Origin: Roseobacter insulae
Lineage (GTDB): Bacteria > Pseudomonadota > Alphaproteobacteria > Rhodobacterales > Rhodobacteraceae
DNA length: 64,000 nt
NCBI RefSeq assembly: GCF_019375555.1
Contig: NZ_JAHXDN010000001.1
Location: forward strand, 1,093,501-1,157,500
Direction of reading: 5' to 3'
The notes under the pieces were generated by a model. It was not told the origin of the DNA. It was given only the letters and a program-made list of their open reading frames with translations, and did not search any database. Shown piece by piece: positions 29,338 through 39,400 of this stretch (position 1 is its first letter; every line of letters begins with the position of its first letter). The position numbers and the translations under genes are program-made.

Positions 29338-30708
29338 ATGTCCATTCCTCAATCTGGCGGCGGCCCGATCACTTCTCACGACCAGCTGGCGCAATATCTC
29401 GCGGATGGATGTAAACCCAAGGCAGACTGGCGCATCGGCACCGAGCACGAGAAATTCGGCTATTGCAAAGACACTCTCAAGCCGCTCCCCTATGAGGGCG
29501 AACGGTCCATCCGGGTGATGTTGGAAGGCTTGCGCGACGATCACGGGTGGAGCCCGGTTTTTGAGGGCGACTACCTCATAGGTCTCGAAAAAGACGGTGC
29601 GAATATCAGCCTCGAACCCGGCGGTCAGCTGGAGTTATCCGGCGCACCACTGGAGACAATCCACGAGACCTGTGACGAGGTGAACACCCATCTGCGCGAA
29701 GTTCAGGATGTGGCAGACAAGATCGGCGCGGGCTTTATCGGGTTGGGCGCGGCTCCGATCTGGACCCATGACGACATGGACCTGATGCCCAAGGGCCGCT
29801 ACAAGCTGATGAACGAATACATGACCAAGGTGGGGACCATGGGGCGCGTGATGATGCGCCGGACCTGCACCGTTCAGGTCAATCTCGATTTCGGCTCCGA
29901 GGCCGATATGATCCAAAAAATGCGGACGGCTTTGGCTTTGCAGCCGGTGGCCACTGCGCTCTTTGCCAATTCCCCGTTCTTTGAAGGCAAGGTGAATGGC
30001 CATAAATCATGGCGTTCGCGGGTCTGGCGTGACCTCGATGCCGCGCGCACCGGCACGCTGCCTTTCGTGTTCGAAGAGGGTTTTGGTTTTGAGCGCTGGG
30101 TTGAATATGCGCTCGATGTTCCGATGTATTTCGTCTACCGCGACGGCAAATACATTGACGCGCTTGGTATGTCGTTCCGCGATTTCCTGAAGGGAGAACT
30201 GCCTGCGCTGCCGGGAGAGTTGCCGCTTATCTCTGACTGGGCGGACCACCTGACCACGGCGTTCCCCGAGGCGCGCATGAAGCGCTTCATCGAAATGCGC
30301 GGTGCCGATGGCGGCCCGTGGCGCAGGTTGTGTGCGTTGCCGGCATTCTGGGTGGGTATGATGTATGATCAGACCGCACTGGACGCGGCGTGGGATCTGG
30401 CAAAAGGCTGGGATGCCGAAACACGTGACGCGATGCGTGTAGCGGCGTCGGTCGATGGGCTGCAGGCCGAGGTGAACGGAATCAGGATGCACGACATTGC
30501 CCGCGAGGCAGTCGCCATCAGCCACGCCGGTCTCAAGGCGCGGGCGCGCAGTGGCGCCGGGGGTATGGTTCCTGACGAGACCCATTTCCTCAACGCACTG
30601 CACGAAAGCATCCAGAGCGGCAAATCGCCCGCGGACGAATTGCTCGATCATTACCACGGCGACTGGAACGGCGATCTGAAGCGAATTTACGCCGAATACT
30701 CCTATTGA
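29338..30708 (+). CDS. gshA: Glutamate--cysteine ligase (plant/alphaproteobacterial type)
   Basis: First step of glutathione synthesis, joining glutamate and cysteine with ATP. The 456-residue protein belongs to the class found in plants and alphaproteobacteria: RIGTEHEKFGY near the N-terminus, LEPGGQLELSG, and MMRRTCTVQVNLDF are conserved. The start is preceded by GGAGCCTCG. It ends 46 bp before the convergent uspA gene. Confidence 0.93.
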   Translation: MSIPQSGGGPITSHDQLAQYLADGCKPKADWRIGTEHEKFGYCKDTLKPLPYEGERSIRVMLEGLRDDHGWSPVFEGDYLIGLEKDGANISLEPGGQLELSGAPLETIHETCDEVNTHLREVQDVADKIGAGFIGLGAAPIWTHDDMDLMPKGRYKLMNEYMTKVGTMGRVMMRRTCTVQVNLDFGSEADMIQKMRTALALQPVATALFANSPFFEGKVNGHKSWRSRVWRDLDAARTGTLPFVFEEGFGFERWVEYALDVPMYFVYRDGKYIDALGMSFRDFLKGELPALPGELPLISDWADHLTTAFPEARMKRFIEMRGADGGPWRRLCALPAFWVGMMYDQTALDAAWDLAKGWDAETRDAMRVAASVDGLQAEVNGIRMHDIAREAVAISHAGLKARARSGAGGMVPDETHFLNALHESIQSGKSPADELLDHYHGDWNGDLKRIYAEYSY

Positions 30709-30754
30709 TCCGAAGCCTCGGGGCTGCGGGGTGATCCCGAAACGATGCGGGGAG

Positions 30755-31165
30755 CTATCGCAGGATGTGCACGCAACACTTGGCATGGCGCACGACCCGT
30801 GCGGCGGTGGAGCCCAGAAAGTAGTCTTCGAAGCCGGGTTTATGCGACGCGATCACGATGCAATCCACGTCGTTCTTCTGTGCATGTTCGAGGATCGATG
30901 AATAGGCATGCCCGCCAATCACCACGGCTGAGATTCTGGTCTCGTCCGCCTTGGTCATCGCGCCGAGTTTTTCGACCGCAGTTGAGCGGTTTTTCTCCAT
31001 GACATCATTCGGCAGATAGGCGGCGGCATAGGCTGGGATGTCCTCCATCACGTGCAGCAGGGTAATGTTCCCGTCGGTGTCGAGCAGCTGTTGTGCGACG
31101 GCAAGGGCTTTTGTTCCGCGGTCTTCATGATCGAAGACGATTGGAACGAGGATATTCTTGTACAT
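30755..31165 (-). CDS. Universal stress protein (UspA family)
   Basis: This 136-residue single-domain Usp has the conserved N-terminal strand MYKNILVPIVF and the nucleotide-binding C-terminal motif GSTAARVVRHAKCCVHILR. The start at 31165 is set by AAGGAGAGACAAG directly upstream. It stands alone, convergent with gshA. Usp proteins bind ATP and act under stress; the particular role is unknown. Confidence 0.88.
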   Translation of the reverse strand: MYKNILVPIVFDHEDRGTKALAVAQQLLDTDGNITLLHVMEDIPAYAAAYLPNDVMEKNRSTAVEKLGAMTKADETRISAVVIGGHAYSSILEHAQKNDVDCIVIASHKPGFEDYFLGSTAARVVRHAKCCVHILR

Positions 31166-31287
31166 CTTGTCTCTCCTTGGCTGCACGCAGACTAGCCACC
31201 ATGGTTGGGCCGTACCTTGATCAAGATCATGCCGAAGCGATTTTGTCAGAAATGGCCGCGCGCCATCCGAAAACCGGTATCACCGGC

Positions 31288-31318
31288 AAAAGAAAAGGCC
31301 CCGGATTTCCCGGGGCCT
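31288..31318 (-). terminator. Rho-independent terminator of the BMP transporter operon
   Basis: On the minus strand AGGCCCCGG pairs with CCGGGGCCT around a 5-nt loop, followed by TTTTCTTTT. It begins 36 bp after the stop of the substrate-binding protein gene, the last gene of the operon. Confidence 0.9.
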
Positions 31319-31354
31319 GTCAAGATCGCTTCAATGGTGTGTTGAGGCGAAAGC

Positions 31355-32434
31355 TTACTGTGGAATGTCGCCCTCGAGGCCCTCAACGTAGAAGTTCATA
31401 CCCGCGAGCGTGCCATCGTCAGCCACTTCGCCCTCGGCCAGCCAGTCACTGCCGTCCTGCTTTTTCAGCGGGCCGGTGAAGGGGTGGTAGGAGCCATCGG
31501 CAATTGCGGTCTTCATCGCCAGCGCCTGTTCCTTGATATCTGCGGGCACGGCGTCGGAAATCTCGCCAATGCCCACCATGCCGGCGCCGATGCCGTCCCA
31601 TGTGTCTTTGCTTTCCCATGTGCCATCCATCACCGCCCGGGTGCGTGCGATGTAGTAGGGGGCCCAGTCATCGATGATCGACGACACGCGCGGCAGGGGC
31701 GCGTATTGACCCATGTCAGAGGCTTGGCCGAAGGTGATCACGTTGCCGGCCTCCTGTGCCGCCGCCTGCGGGGCGGTGGAGTCCGTGTGCTGCAACACGA
31801 CGTCAGCGCCCTGCTCGATCAGAACCTTCGCAGCATCCGCTTCTTTTGCCGGATCGAACCATGTGTATGCCCAAACGATTTTGAACTGCACATCGGGGTT
31901 GACCTTCTTGGCATGGATATAGGCGGAGTTGATGCCGCGGATCACCTCGGGGATCGGGAACGAGCCGATGTATCCGATGATATTCGACTTGGTCATGCTG
32001 CCCGCGATATGTCCCTGGATCGCGCGGCCTTCATAAAAACGCGCGGAGTAGGTCGAAACGTTGTCGGCGCGTTTGTAGCCGGTTGCGTGTTCGAATTTCA
32101 CATCCGGAAACTTCTTGGCGATGTTGATGGTCGGGTCCATGTAACCGAAGGAGGTGGTGAATATCAGGTCCGCGCCATCCAGCGCCATCTGGGTCATCAC
32201 ACGCTCGCTATCGGGGCCTTCGGCCACATTCTCCACAAAAACGGTTTCAACCGCATCGCCGAACTCTTCCTCGACCGCGAGACGGCCTTTGTTGTGTTCA
32301 TATGTCCAGCCGCCGTCACCGACCGGCCCGACGTATACAAAGCCGACTTTGGTTTTCTCGTGACCGTCGGCATAAACACTGGTTGCCAGACCCAGCGCCA
32401 TCGCGGCACTGGCCAGAAGGGTTTTGATTTTCAT
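31355..32434 (-). CDS. BMP family ABC transporter substrate-binding protein
   Basis: Periplasmic receptor of the BMP/Med family that binds nucleosides or related purines. The 359-residue protein has a Sec signal peptide (to about residue 22, SVYA), then KVGFVYVGPVGDGGWTYEHN, the typical opening of the family. No lipobox cysteine is seen, so it is free in the periplasm. The start at 32434 follows GGGGAAGACC. It is the last gene of an ATPase-permease-permease-receptor operon and is followed by a strong terminator. A CGCCCC/GGGGCG hairpin in the gap before it may set relative expression. Confidence 0.9.
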   Translation of the reverse strand: MKIKTLLASAAMALGLATSVYADGHEKTKVGFVYVGPVGDGGWTYEHNKGRLAVEEEFGDAVETVFVENVAEGPDSERVMTQMALDGADLIFTTSFGYMDPTINIAKKFPDVKFEHATGYKRADNVSTYSARFYEGRAIQGHIAGSMTKSNIIGYIGSFPIPEVIRGINSAYIHAKKVNPDVQFKIVWAYTWFDPAKEADAAKVLIEQGADVVLQHTDSTAPQAAAQEAGNVITFGQASDMGQYAPLPRVSSIIDDWAPYYIARTRAVMDGTWESKDTWDGIGAGMVGIGEISDAVPADIKEQALAMKTAIADGSYHPFTGPLKKQDGSDWLAEGEVADDGTLAGMNFYVEGLEGDIPQ

Positions 32435-32486
32435 TTCAGGTCTTCCCCATGTTGAACCGCCCCTTGCCCGGGGCGTTGATTGGCCC

Positions 32487-33407
32487 CTAGCTCGAGGCGT
32501 GGAATGTTCGGCCCAGAGAGCCGGGCGCAGCACTTTTATCCGCAGACAGGATGACCAGTACCACGATGGTGATCAGATAAGGCGACATTGCCAGATATTC
32601 GACGGGAATGGCAACGCCTGCCCCTTGCAGATTGAGTTGCAATTGCGTGATCCCGCCAAAAAGATAGGCACCCAGCAGGACGCGCCACGGTTTCCAACTG
32701 GCGAAGACGACAAGAGCGAGAGCGATCCAGCCGACACCGGCAGTCATTCCTTCGGTCCACTGTGGCACGCGGATCAGGCTGATATAGGCGCCGCCCATGC
32801 CCGCGCAGGCACCACCGAACATGATCGCCAGTGTCCGGATGCGAACTACCTTGTACCCCAGTGCGTGTGCGGCGTCGTGGTTCTCTCCCACCGCCCGCAG
32901 GATCAGGCCGGCGCGTGTGAATTTCAGCGTGGCCCAGACAGCTGCCACCAGGATCAGGCCGACGTAGAGAATGGGATCATGGGAAAACACGATGGGTCCG
33001 ATCAGCGGGATATCGGCGAGGAACCCGAAGTTTACGTCCGGCAGTCTGGGGGGTTTGATCCCGACATATCCCTGACCCAACAGGGCGGACAACCCGAGAC
33101 CAAAGAGTGTCAGCGCCAGACCGGATGCCACCTGATTGGCCAGCGTAATCTGCGTCAGAAATGCGAAAAGCAGGCTCAGAAGGGCGCCGCCCGCGGCAGC
33201 CGCAAGAAACCCTACGATGGGTGAACCGGTTTCCACGGCAATGGCGAAGCCGCAGATCGCGCCGACGATCATCATGCCCTCGACGCCAAGGTTTAACACG
33301 CCCGCACGTTCGACGATCAATTCGCCGGTGGCGGCAAAAAGAATGGGGGTCGCGGCGCTCATCAGGGCGGCAAAAAGCAAGATCGGGTTGATGACTGACA
33401 GATCCAT
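32487..33407 (-). CDS. ABC transporter permease (nucleoside/simple sugar type, second subunit)
   Basis: This 306-residue permease of the BPD_transp_2 family has about nine hydrophobic segments. Typical segments are ERAGVLNLGVEGMMIVGA and AHALGYKVVRIRTLAIMFGGACAG. It pairs with the longer permease immediately upstream; the two genes share one base at the stop-start junction (TAATG). Together with the double-ATPase protein and the BMP receptor it forms a NupOPQ-like importer. Confidence 0.9.
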   Translation of the reverse strand: MDLSVINPILLFAALMSAATPILFAATGELIVERAGVLNLGVEGMMIVGAICGFAIAVETGSPIVGFLAAAAGGALLSLLFAFLTQITLANQVASGLALTLFGLGLSALLGQGYVGIKPPRLPDVNFGFLADIPLIGPIVFSHDPILYVGLILVAAVWATLKFTRAGLILRAVGENHDAAHALGYKVVRIRTLAIMFGGACAGMGGAYISLIRVPQWTEGMTAGVGWIALALVVFASWKPWRVLLGAYLFGGITQLQLNLQGAGVAIPVEYLAMSPYLITIVVLVILSADKSAAPGSLGRTFHASS

Positions 33408-34489
33408 TATGCCGCCTCCGTTCTGCCAAAGTGCAGCCGGTAATTGGTGAACATATCCAGTGCGAGCAGGAAGAAGAGCAACATGCCCTGAAAAACCTGG
33501 ATCGCCGCTGCGGGCAGGCCCAACTGGCTCTGTGCGATATCGCCGCCGATGTAGGTCAGGGCCATCAGCAACCCTGCAAGGACAATGCCGATGGGGTGCA
33601 GCCGGCCCAGAAAGGCCACGATGATCGCGGTAAAGCCGTACCCGACATTGAAATCGATGCTGATCTGCCCGGCCGGTCCGGAAACTTCGAACAATCCCGC
33701 CAAACCTGCGAGCAGCCCAGACGTTCCAAGGCAGAACAGGATCAGCCTGCTTGGGTTGACACCGGCGAACCTTGCGGCCCGTGGCGCTTCGCCCGTTACC
33801 CGCACGGCGAAACCCAGCCGGTGCCGCGCCAGGAGCACATAGGCGAATATCACCGCGATCAACGCGGCCACAACGCCCCAGTGCATGCCCGAACCCACGA
33901 TGATCTCGGCGTTATGGGCGGAGTCGTATTGCTGCAGGTTTCGGCTGCCCGGAAAGCCGAAGCCTTCCGGGTTTTTCAATAAGCCCAATGACATGGAGGC
34001 GAGAAACTGCTCTGCCACATATACCAGCATCAGCGAGACCAGAATTTCGTTGGTGCCGAATTTCACTTTCAGGACGGCGGGGATCATTGCCCAGAGCCAA
34101 CCGCCGAAACCGCCTGCCAGCACCATCAGCGGAAAGATCAGAAAGCTTTCGGCGGGATAGAATGCCAACCCAACACCGGCCCCGAAGAGCGCCCCCATGA
34201 TGTACTGACCTTCGGCCCCGATGTTCCAGATGCCGGCCTTGAACCCAAGGCTCAGCCCGATAGCGATCAGGACAAGGGGAGCGCCTTTGATCAGCAATTG
34301 CGGGCGGTAGTAAAAGGAGAATTCGCCAAACAGCGGTTCCCAAAAGATTGTCAGGATCGACGCGACGGGATCCTTGCCAAGGGCCGCGAAGAGTAACCCG
34401 CCAAAAAAGAAGGTGGCAAGGACAGCGAGCAATGGCGTGAGATACGCAAAGGTCCGGCTGGGTTGGGGCCGTTTTTCAAGGCGTATCAT
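33407..34489 (-). CDS. ABC transporter permease (nucleoside/simple sugar type, first subunit)
   Basis: This 360-residue permease of the same family has KAGIWNIGAEGQYIMGALFGAG, the counterpart of the EGMM motif in its partner, and about ten hydrophobic segments. It lies 60 bp after the ATPase gene and overlaps the second permease gene by one base. Confidence 0.9.
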   Translation of the reverse strand: MIRLEKRPQPSRTFAYLTPLLAVLATFFFGGLLFAALGKDPVASILTIFWEPLFGEFSFYYRPQLLIKGAPLVLIAIGLSLGFKAGIWNIGAEGQYIMGALFGAGVGLAFYPAESFLIFPLMVLAGGFGGWLWAMIPAVLKVKFGTNEILVSLMLVYVAEQFLASMSLGLLKNPEGFGFPGSRNLQQYDSAHNAEIIVGSGMHWGVVAALIAVIFAYVLLARHRLGFAVRVTGEAPRAARFAGVNPSRLILFCLGTSGLLAGLAGLFEVSGPAGQISIDFNVGYGFTAIIVAFLGRLHPIGIVLAGLLMALTYIGGDIAQSQLGLPAAAIQVFQGMLLFFLLALDMFTNYRLHFGRTEAA

Positions 34490-34549
34490 GAAACGCCCCC
34501 GTCTGTCGTCGGGGGCGAGCGGCGGAGAAGAGAGGCAACCGGATGCAGG

Positions 34550-36064
34550 TCACACATGCGCCACCTCCATCCCGTGTGCGCCGCCCATCATCAGACCGAT
34601 CTGTTCGACAGTCAGCCCATCGGTGCTGCGCGGGTCTGACAGGCGCCCCTCGTTCAATGCGGCGAAACGGTCGGAAATTTCCATCAGTTCATCCAGATCC
34701 TGACTGATCACGATGACCGCAGCACCCGCTTCGGCCAGATCCAGCAGGGCCTGCCGGATCGCTGCCGCAGCCGAGGCGTCCACCCCCCAGGTGGGCTGGT
34801 TCACCACAAGTATTTCCGGTCGTTGCAGGACTTCGCGACCAATAACAAACTTTTGCAGGTTCCCGCCGGACAACGACCTTGCCGCGTTGCCCGGACCCGG
34901 TGTGCGGACGTCAAAGGTTTCGATAATCTTTTCCGCAAAACCCCGTGCGGCCGGCCAATTAAGAAACCCGCGGTTTTCCAACCCCTCCCGGGCAGCGCCG
35001 GTCAGCATCGCATTTTCCGTCAGGGACATGTCCGGTGCGGCAGCATGGCCCAGACGCTCCTCGGGTGCCGCGAGCAGGCCGATGGCGCGCCGGGCATTTG
35101 GCCCAAGCTTGCCGATATCGACATTTTTCATCTTCAGCGTACCAGGGGGCGCAAGCATCTCGCCAGACAGCGCGGCCAGCAATTCGTCCTGACCGTTGCC
35201 TGCGACGCCGCCGATGCCCAGTACCTCTCCTGCGCGCAGCTTCACCGAGATATCACGAAGCGGCATGCCAAAAGCGGATGGAGAGGGCAGCGAAAGACTG
35301 TTCAGTTCAAGCACGGTGTCACCCGGTGTTACTCCGGCGCGCGTTGGGGTGCCGAGGACTTTGCCCACCATCATCTCTGCCATTTCGCGCGCCGTGGTTT
35401 CCTTGGGCACACACGTCCCGACCACTTTGCCCAGCCGCAGGATCGTTGCTGAATCGCACAGGGTTCTGATTTCCTCAAGCTTATGAGAAATATAAAGAAT
35501 TGCGGTGCCATCGGTGCTGAGCTTGTGCAGCGTTTCGAACAGGATATCGACTTCCTGCGGCGTCAGAACGGATGTGGGTTCATCCATGATCAGCAGTTTC
35601 GGCTCTTGCAACAGGCAGCGGATGATTTCGACGCGCTGCCGCTCCCCTGCGGACAGGTCACCGACGATGCGATCCGGCGCCAACGGGAGCCCGTATGTGT
35701 CGGACACTTTTCGGATCTGGTCGGACAACGCGCTGAGCCTCGGCGCATTTTCCATGCCAAGCGCAATATTCTCCGCCACGGTCAGGGCGTCGAAAAGCGA
35801 GAAGTGCTGGAACACCATGCCAACCCCCGCCGCCCTCGCCGCGCGTGGCTCGGACGGGGCATAATCGGCCCCGTGCATCCGCATCTCGCCGTGATCGGGT
35901 TTGACCAAACCGTAGATCATCTTGACCAGCGTGGATTTGCCCGCACCGTTTTCGCCCAGCAGCGAATGCACTTCTCCCGGTGCGATTTCGAGGGAGACGT
36001 TGTCATTCGCCACAACGCCGGGATACGCTTTTGTCAGGTCTTTCAGGGACAGCAGGGGTGTCAT
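34550..36064 (-). CDS. ABC transporter ATPase with two nucleotide-binding domains (nucleoside importer)
   Basis: This 504-residue protein has two ATPase domains. The first is canonical: Walker A GENGAGKST, signature LSAGERQRVEI, Walker B LLIMDEPTS. The second is degenerate at Walker A (GGVAGNGQDE) but keeps LSGGNLQKF and LVVNQPTWG, as is normal in sugar and nucleoside importers of this type. It is the first gene of the BMP operon. Confidence 0.92.
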   Translation of the reverse strand: MTPLLSLKDLTKAYPGVVANDNVSLEIAPGEVHSLLGENGAGKSTLVKMIYGLVKPDHGEMRMHGADYAPSEPRAARAAGVGMVFQHFSLFDALTVAENIALGMENAPRLSALSDQIRKVSDTYGLPLAPDRIVGDLSAGERQRVEIIRCLLQEPKLLIMDEPTSVLTPQEVDILFETLHKLSTDGTAILYISHKLEEIRTLCDSATILRLGKVVGTCVPKETTAREMAEMMVGKVLGTPTRAGVTPGDTVLELNSLSLPSPSAFGMPLRDISVKLRAGEVLGIGGVAGNGQDELLAALSGEMLAPPGTLKMKNVDIGKLGPNARRAIGLLAAPEERLGHAAAPDMSLTENAMLTGAAREGLENRGFLNWPAARGFAEKIIETFDVRTPGPGNAARSLSGGNLQKFVIGREVLQRPEILVVNQPTWGVDASAAAAIRQALLDLAEAGAAVIVISQDLDELMEISDRFAALNEGRLSDPRSTDGLTVEQIGLMMGGAHGMEVAHV

Positions 36065-36431
36065 GGTGCCCGATCCACTGCGTCGCCATAAGGCCCCGGT
36101 TGTTCTCTTGCGGCGGGGGCAGTTACCATGCCGGTCTCAGGCCCAGTTGCAGGATTGTCCACGGCCTGAGCCCCTGTTTCTCCGGTGAGGCGAAACGCAA
36201 TTTTCATTCGGCCAGATCCGCCGCGGTACCAGTGGTCCCTTTTGTGCCATGCGTTCGATGCGGCGTAGAACGGCAGGCGGGAAATAACCAAGCAGAGGCT
36301 AAGCGGGCGTTGTGTCCTTTTGCAAGCAAAAAGGCGGTTTTCTACTATCGCTTGTGCCTCGACCTGTCGAAAATGACTTTTGGATTGTCTTCTGGCTGGT
36401 GGTGGCGAGACGCCTCCACTAGGGTCGGAGC
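36065..36431. other. 367-bp gap between the ABC importer operon and dnaE
   Basis: The region holds the divergent promoters of the importer operon and dnaE. A minus-strand reading frame from 36207 could encode about 48 residues ending at the ATPase start codon (ATGA overlap), but its composition is unconvincing. An imperfect CCTTTTGC-AA-GCAAAAAGG repeat lies at about 36319-36337. I see no RNA gene or other element. Confidence 0.4.
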
Positions 36432-39400
36432 ATGAGCATAAATCCCCGATTCATTCACCTGCGCAGCCATTCGGAATACTCGCTTCTGGAAGGTGCGTTG
36501 CGTCTTAAAAAGCTGCCGGAGCTGTGCCGCAATGCTGATATGCCAGCGCTGGCGCTGACGGACACGAACAATATGTTCGCCGCGCTGGAATTCTCTGTCG
36601 CGATGTCCGGGGCAGGGGTACAGCCGATCCTGGGGTGTCAGGTCGATCTGACCTATGTTGAAACCCGTCCGGGAGAGAAGCCGCGCGCACCTGCGGCGGT
36701 GGTTCTTCTGGCGCAATCGGAAACCGGATACGAAAACCTGATGAAGCTCAACTCCTGTCTCTACGTCGACAAGGGGGGAGCCTTGCCGCAGGTCACTCTG
36801 GATCAGTTGGAAGCACACGCGGGGGACGTGATCTGCCTGACCGGCGGTCCGGATGGCCCCGTCGGCAAGTTGCTGCAAGCAAGCCAGGTGCCTGCCGCGC
36901 AGGCCTTGATGGACCGGTTGAAAGCGGCCTTCGGGGACAGGCTTTATGTTGAATTGCAGCGCCATCCGGGAGAAAGCGGCCAACCCGAAGCGGAACGTCT
37001 GACTGAACGCGGCTTCGTCGAGATGGCTTACGACATGGATCTGCCGCTGGTTGCCACCAACGATGTCTATTTCCCGAACGCGGACATGTACGAGGCCCAC
37101 GATGCACTGATCTGCATCGCGGAGGGCGCATATGTCGACCAGCAGCAAGAGCGTCGCCGCCTGACCGCGCAGCATTACTTCAAATCGCAATCCGAGATGG
37201 TCACGCTTTTCGCGGACTTGCCGGAGGCGGTCGAAAACACGGTGGAGATCGCGAAACGCTGCGCCTTTCAGGCCTACAGACGCGACCCGATCCTGCCGAA
37301 GTTCGCCGATAATGAGATTGCGGAGCTGCGACGACAGGCGCACGACGGGTTGAAGAACCGCCTCTCGGTCATCCCCCACGCCACCAGTGTCGAGGAATAT
37401 GAAAAGCGGCTTGATTTCGAACTGGGCATCATCGAAGGTATGGGGTTTCCGGGGTACTTCCTGATTGTCGCCGACTTTATCAAATGGGCCAAGGACGAAG
37501 GTATTCCGGTGGGGCCGGGGCGCGGATCGGGTGCGGGATCACTGGTGGCCTACGCGCTGACCATTACCGACCTTGATCCGTTGCGATACAACCTGCTGTT
37601 CGAACGTTTTCTGAATCCGGAGCGGGTGTCGATGCCGGACTTCGACATCGACTTCTGCATGGACCGGCGTGAGGAAGTCATCCGCTACGTGCAGGAGAAA
37701 TACGGCCGCGACAGGGTCGGTCAGATCATCACCTTCGGGGCGTTGCTTTCCAAGGCCGCCGTGCGGGACATCGGGCGCGTGCTGCAAATGCCCTACGGCC
37801 AGGTGGACCGGCTGTCCAAGATGATCCCGGTCGAAGGCGTGAAACCCGTCTCCATTGAAAAAGCCCTGGCCGATGAGCCGCGGTTGCGCGAGGAGGCCCG
37901 CAACGAAGAAGTGGTCGCGCGTCTGCTGGAATACGGGCAGCAGGTCGAAGGATTGCTGCGGAACGCGTCAACCCACGCGGCGGGCGTCGTGATCGGGGAC
38001 AGGCCGCTGGACGCGCTTGTGCCGCTCTATCAGGACCCGCGCTCCGATATGCCCGCAACCCAGTTCAACATGAAATGGGTAGAACAGGCCGGGTTGGTGA
38101 AATTCGACTTTCTGGGCCTGAAAACCCTGACGGTAATCCAGAACGCCGTGGACCAGATCAAGGCGTCGGGGCGGCATCTGCACATTGCCGCAGACGGCAC
38201 CGAACTGTTTGACCCACCCGAAGGGCTTAGTGACGATATCGGCACGATCCCGCTGGATGATGAGGCCTCGTACAAGCTCTATGCCTCCGCCAAGACGGTT
38301 GCAGTGTTTCAGGTGGAAAGCTCGGGTATGATGGATGCCCTCAAGCGTATGAAACCCACTTGTATCGAGGATATCGTAGCGCTTGTCGCGCTCTACCGGC
38401 CCGGCCCGATGGAGAATATTCCGACCTATTGCGAGGTCAAGAACGGGCTGCGGAAACTTGAGTCTATCCACCCATTGATCGACGATATTCTCAAGGAAAC
38501 CCAGGGCATTATCGTGTACCAGGAACAGGTGATGCAAATCGCGCAGGTTATGGCGGGTTACAGCCTGGGCGGCGCGGACCTGCTGCGCCGCGCGATGGGT
38601 AAAAAGATTGCCGAGGAAATGGCCAAGGAACGCCCCAAGTTCGAAAAGGGCGCGATGGAAAACGGCGTGGACAAGAAAAAGGCCACCGAGGTTTTCGATC
38701 TGTTGGAGAAATTCGCGAACTACGGGTTCAACAAGTCGCACGCCGCCGCATATGCCGTGGTCAGCTACCAGACCGCGTGGCTCAAGGCGAACCATCCCGT
38801 CGAATTCATGGCCGGCGTCATGAACTGCGACATCCACCTGACAGATAAACTGGCGGTATACTTCGAAGAAGTCCGCAAGCGGCTGGAACTGCCATGGGTG
38901 CCGCCCTGCGTAAACCGGTCCGATTCGACATTTAAGGTTGTGGACGGCGCGCTTGTCTATGCATTGGGCGCGCTCAAGAATGTTGGCGTCGAGGCGATGA
39001 ACCTGATCACCGAAGGCAGGGGCGATAAACCCTTCGCCACTCTCTTCGATCTGGCGCGCCGGGTCGATCTCAAGCGGGTTGGCAAGCGACCGCTGGAAAT
39101 GCTGGCACGCTCGGGCGCTTTTGACCAGCTGGATTCCAATCGCCGCCGGGTCTTTGGGGCGCTCGATGCGCTGGTGGGCTACTCCGCCGCAATCCACGAG
39201 CAGAAGGCCTCCAGCCAGGTGTCGCTGTTCGGCGAGGCAGGTGAGGACCTGCCTGAACCCCGCCTGCATCCCGTGGACGACTGGTTGCCGGCGGAACGTC
39301 TGGCCGAAGAATTCAAAGCCGTGGGCTTTTACCTCTCTGGCCACCCTCTGGACGACTATATGGGACCGCTCAAGCGCAAGGGCATTCTGACACTCGACGA

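Noticed and set aside
36061-36291. Minus-strand frame overlapping the start of the BMP-operon ATPase
   Set aside because: ATGA overlap is suggestive, but the composition is not protein-like and no homologue type is recognised.
37968-39344. Long antisense frame of 458 codons inside dnaE
   Set aside because: Shadow of dnaE; no ribosome binding site, no domain, and dnaE is essential and intact. The same holds for long antisense frames in the dehalogenase (5298-6176), ABC ATPase (13257-14150), S49 peptidase (15008-15781) and nrdJ (44047-45285).
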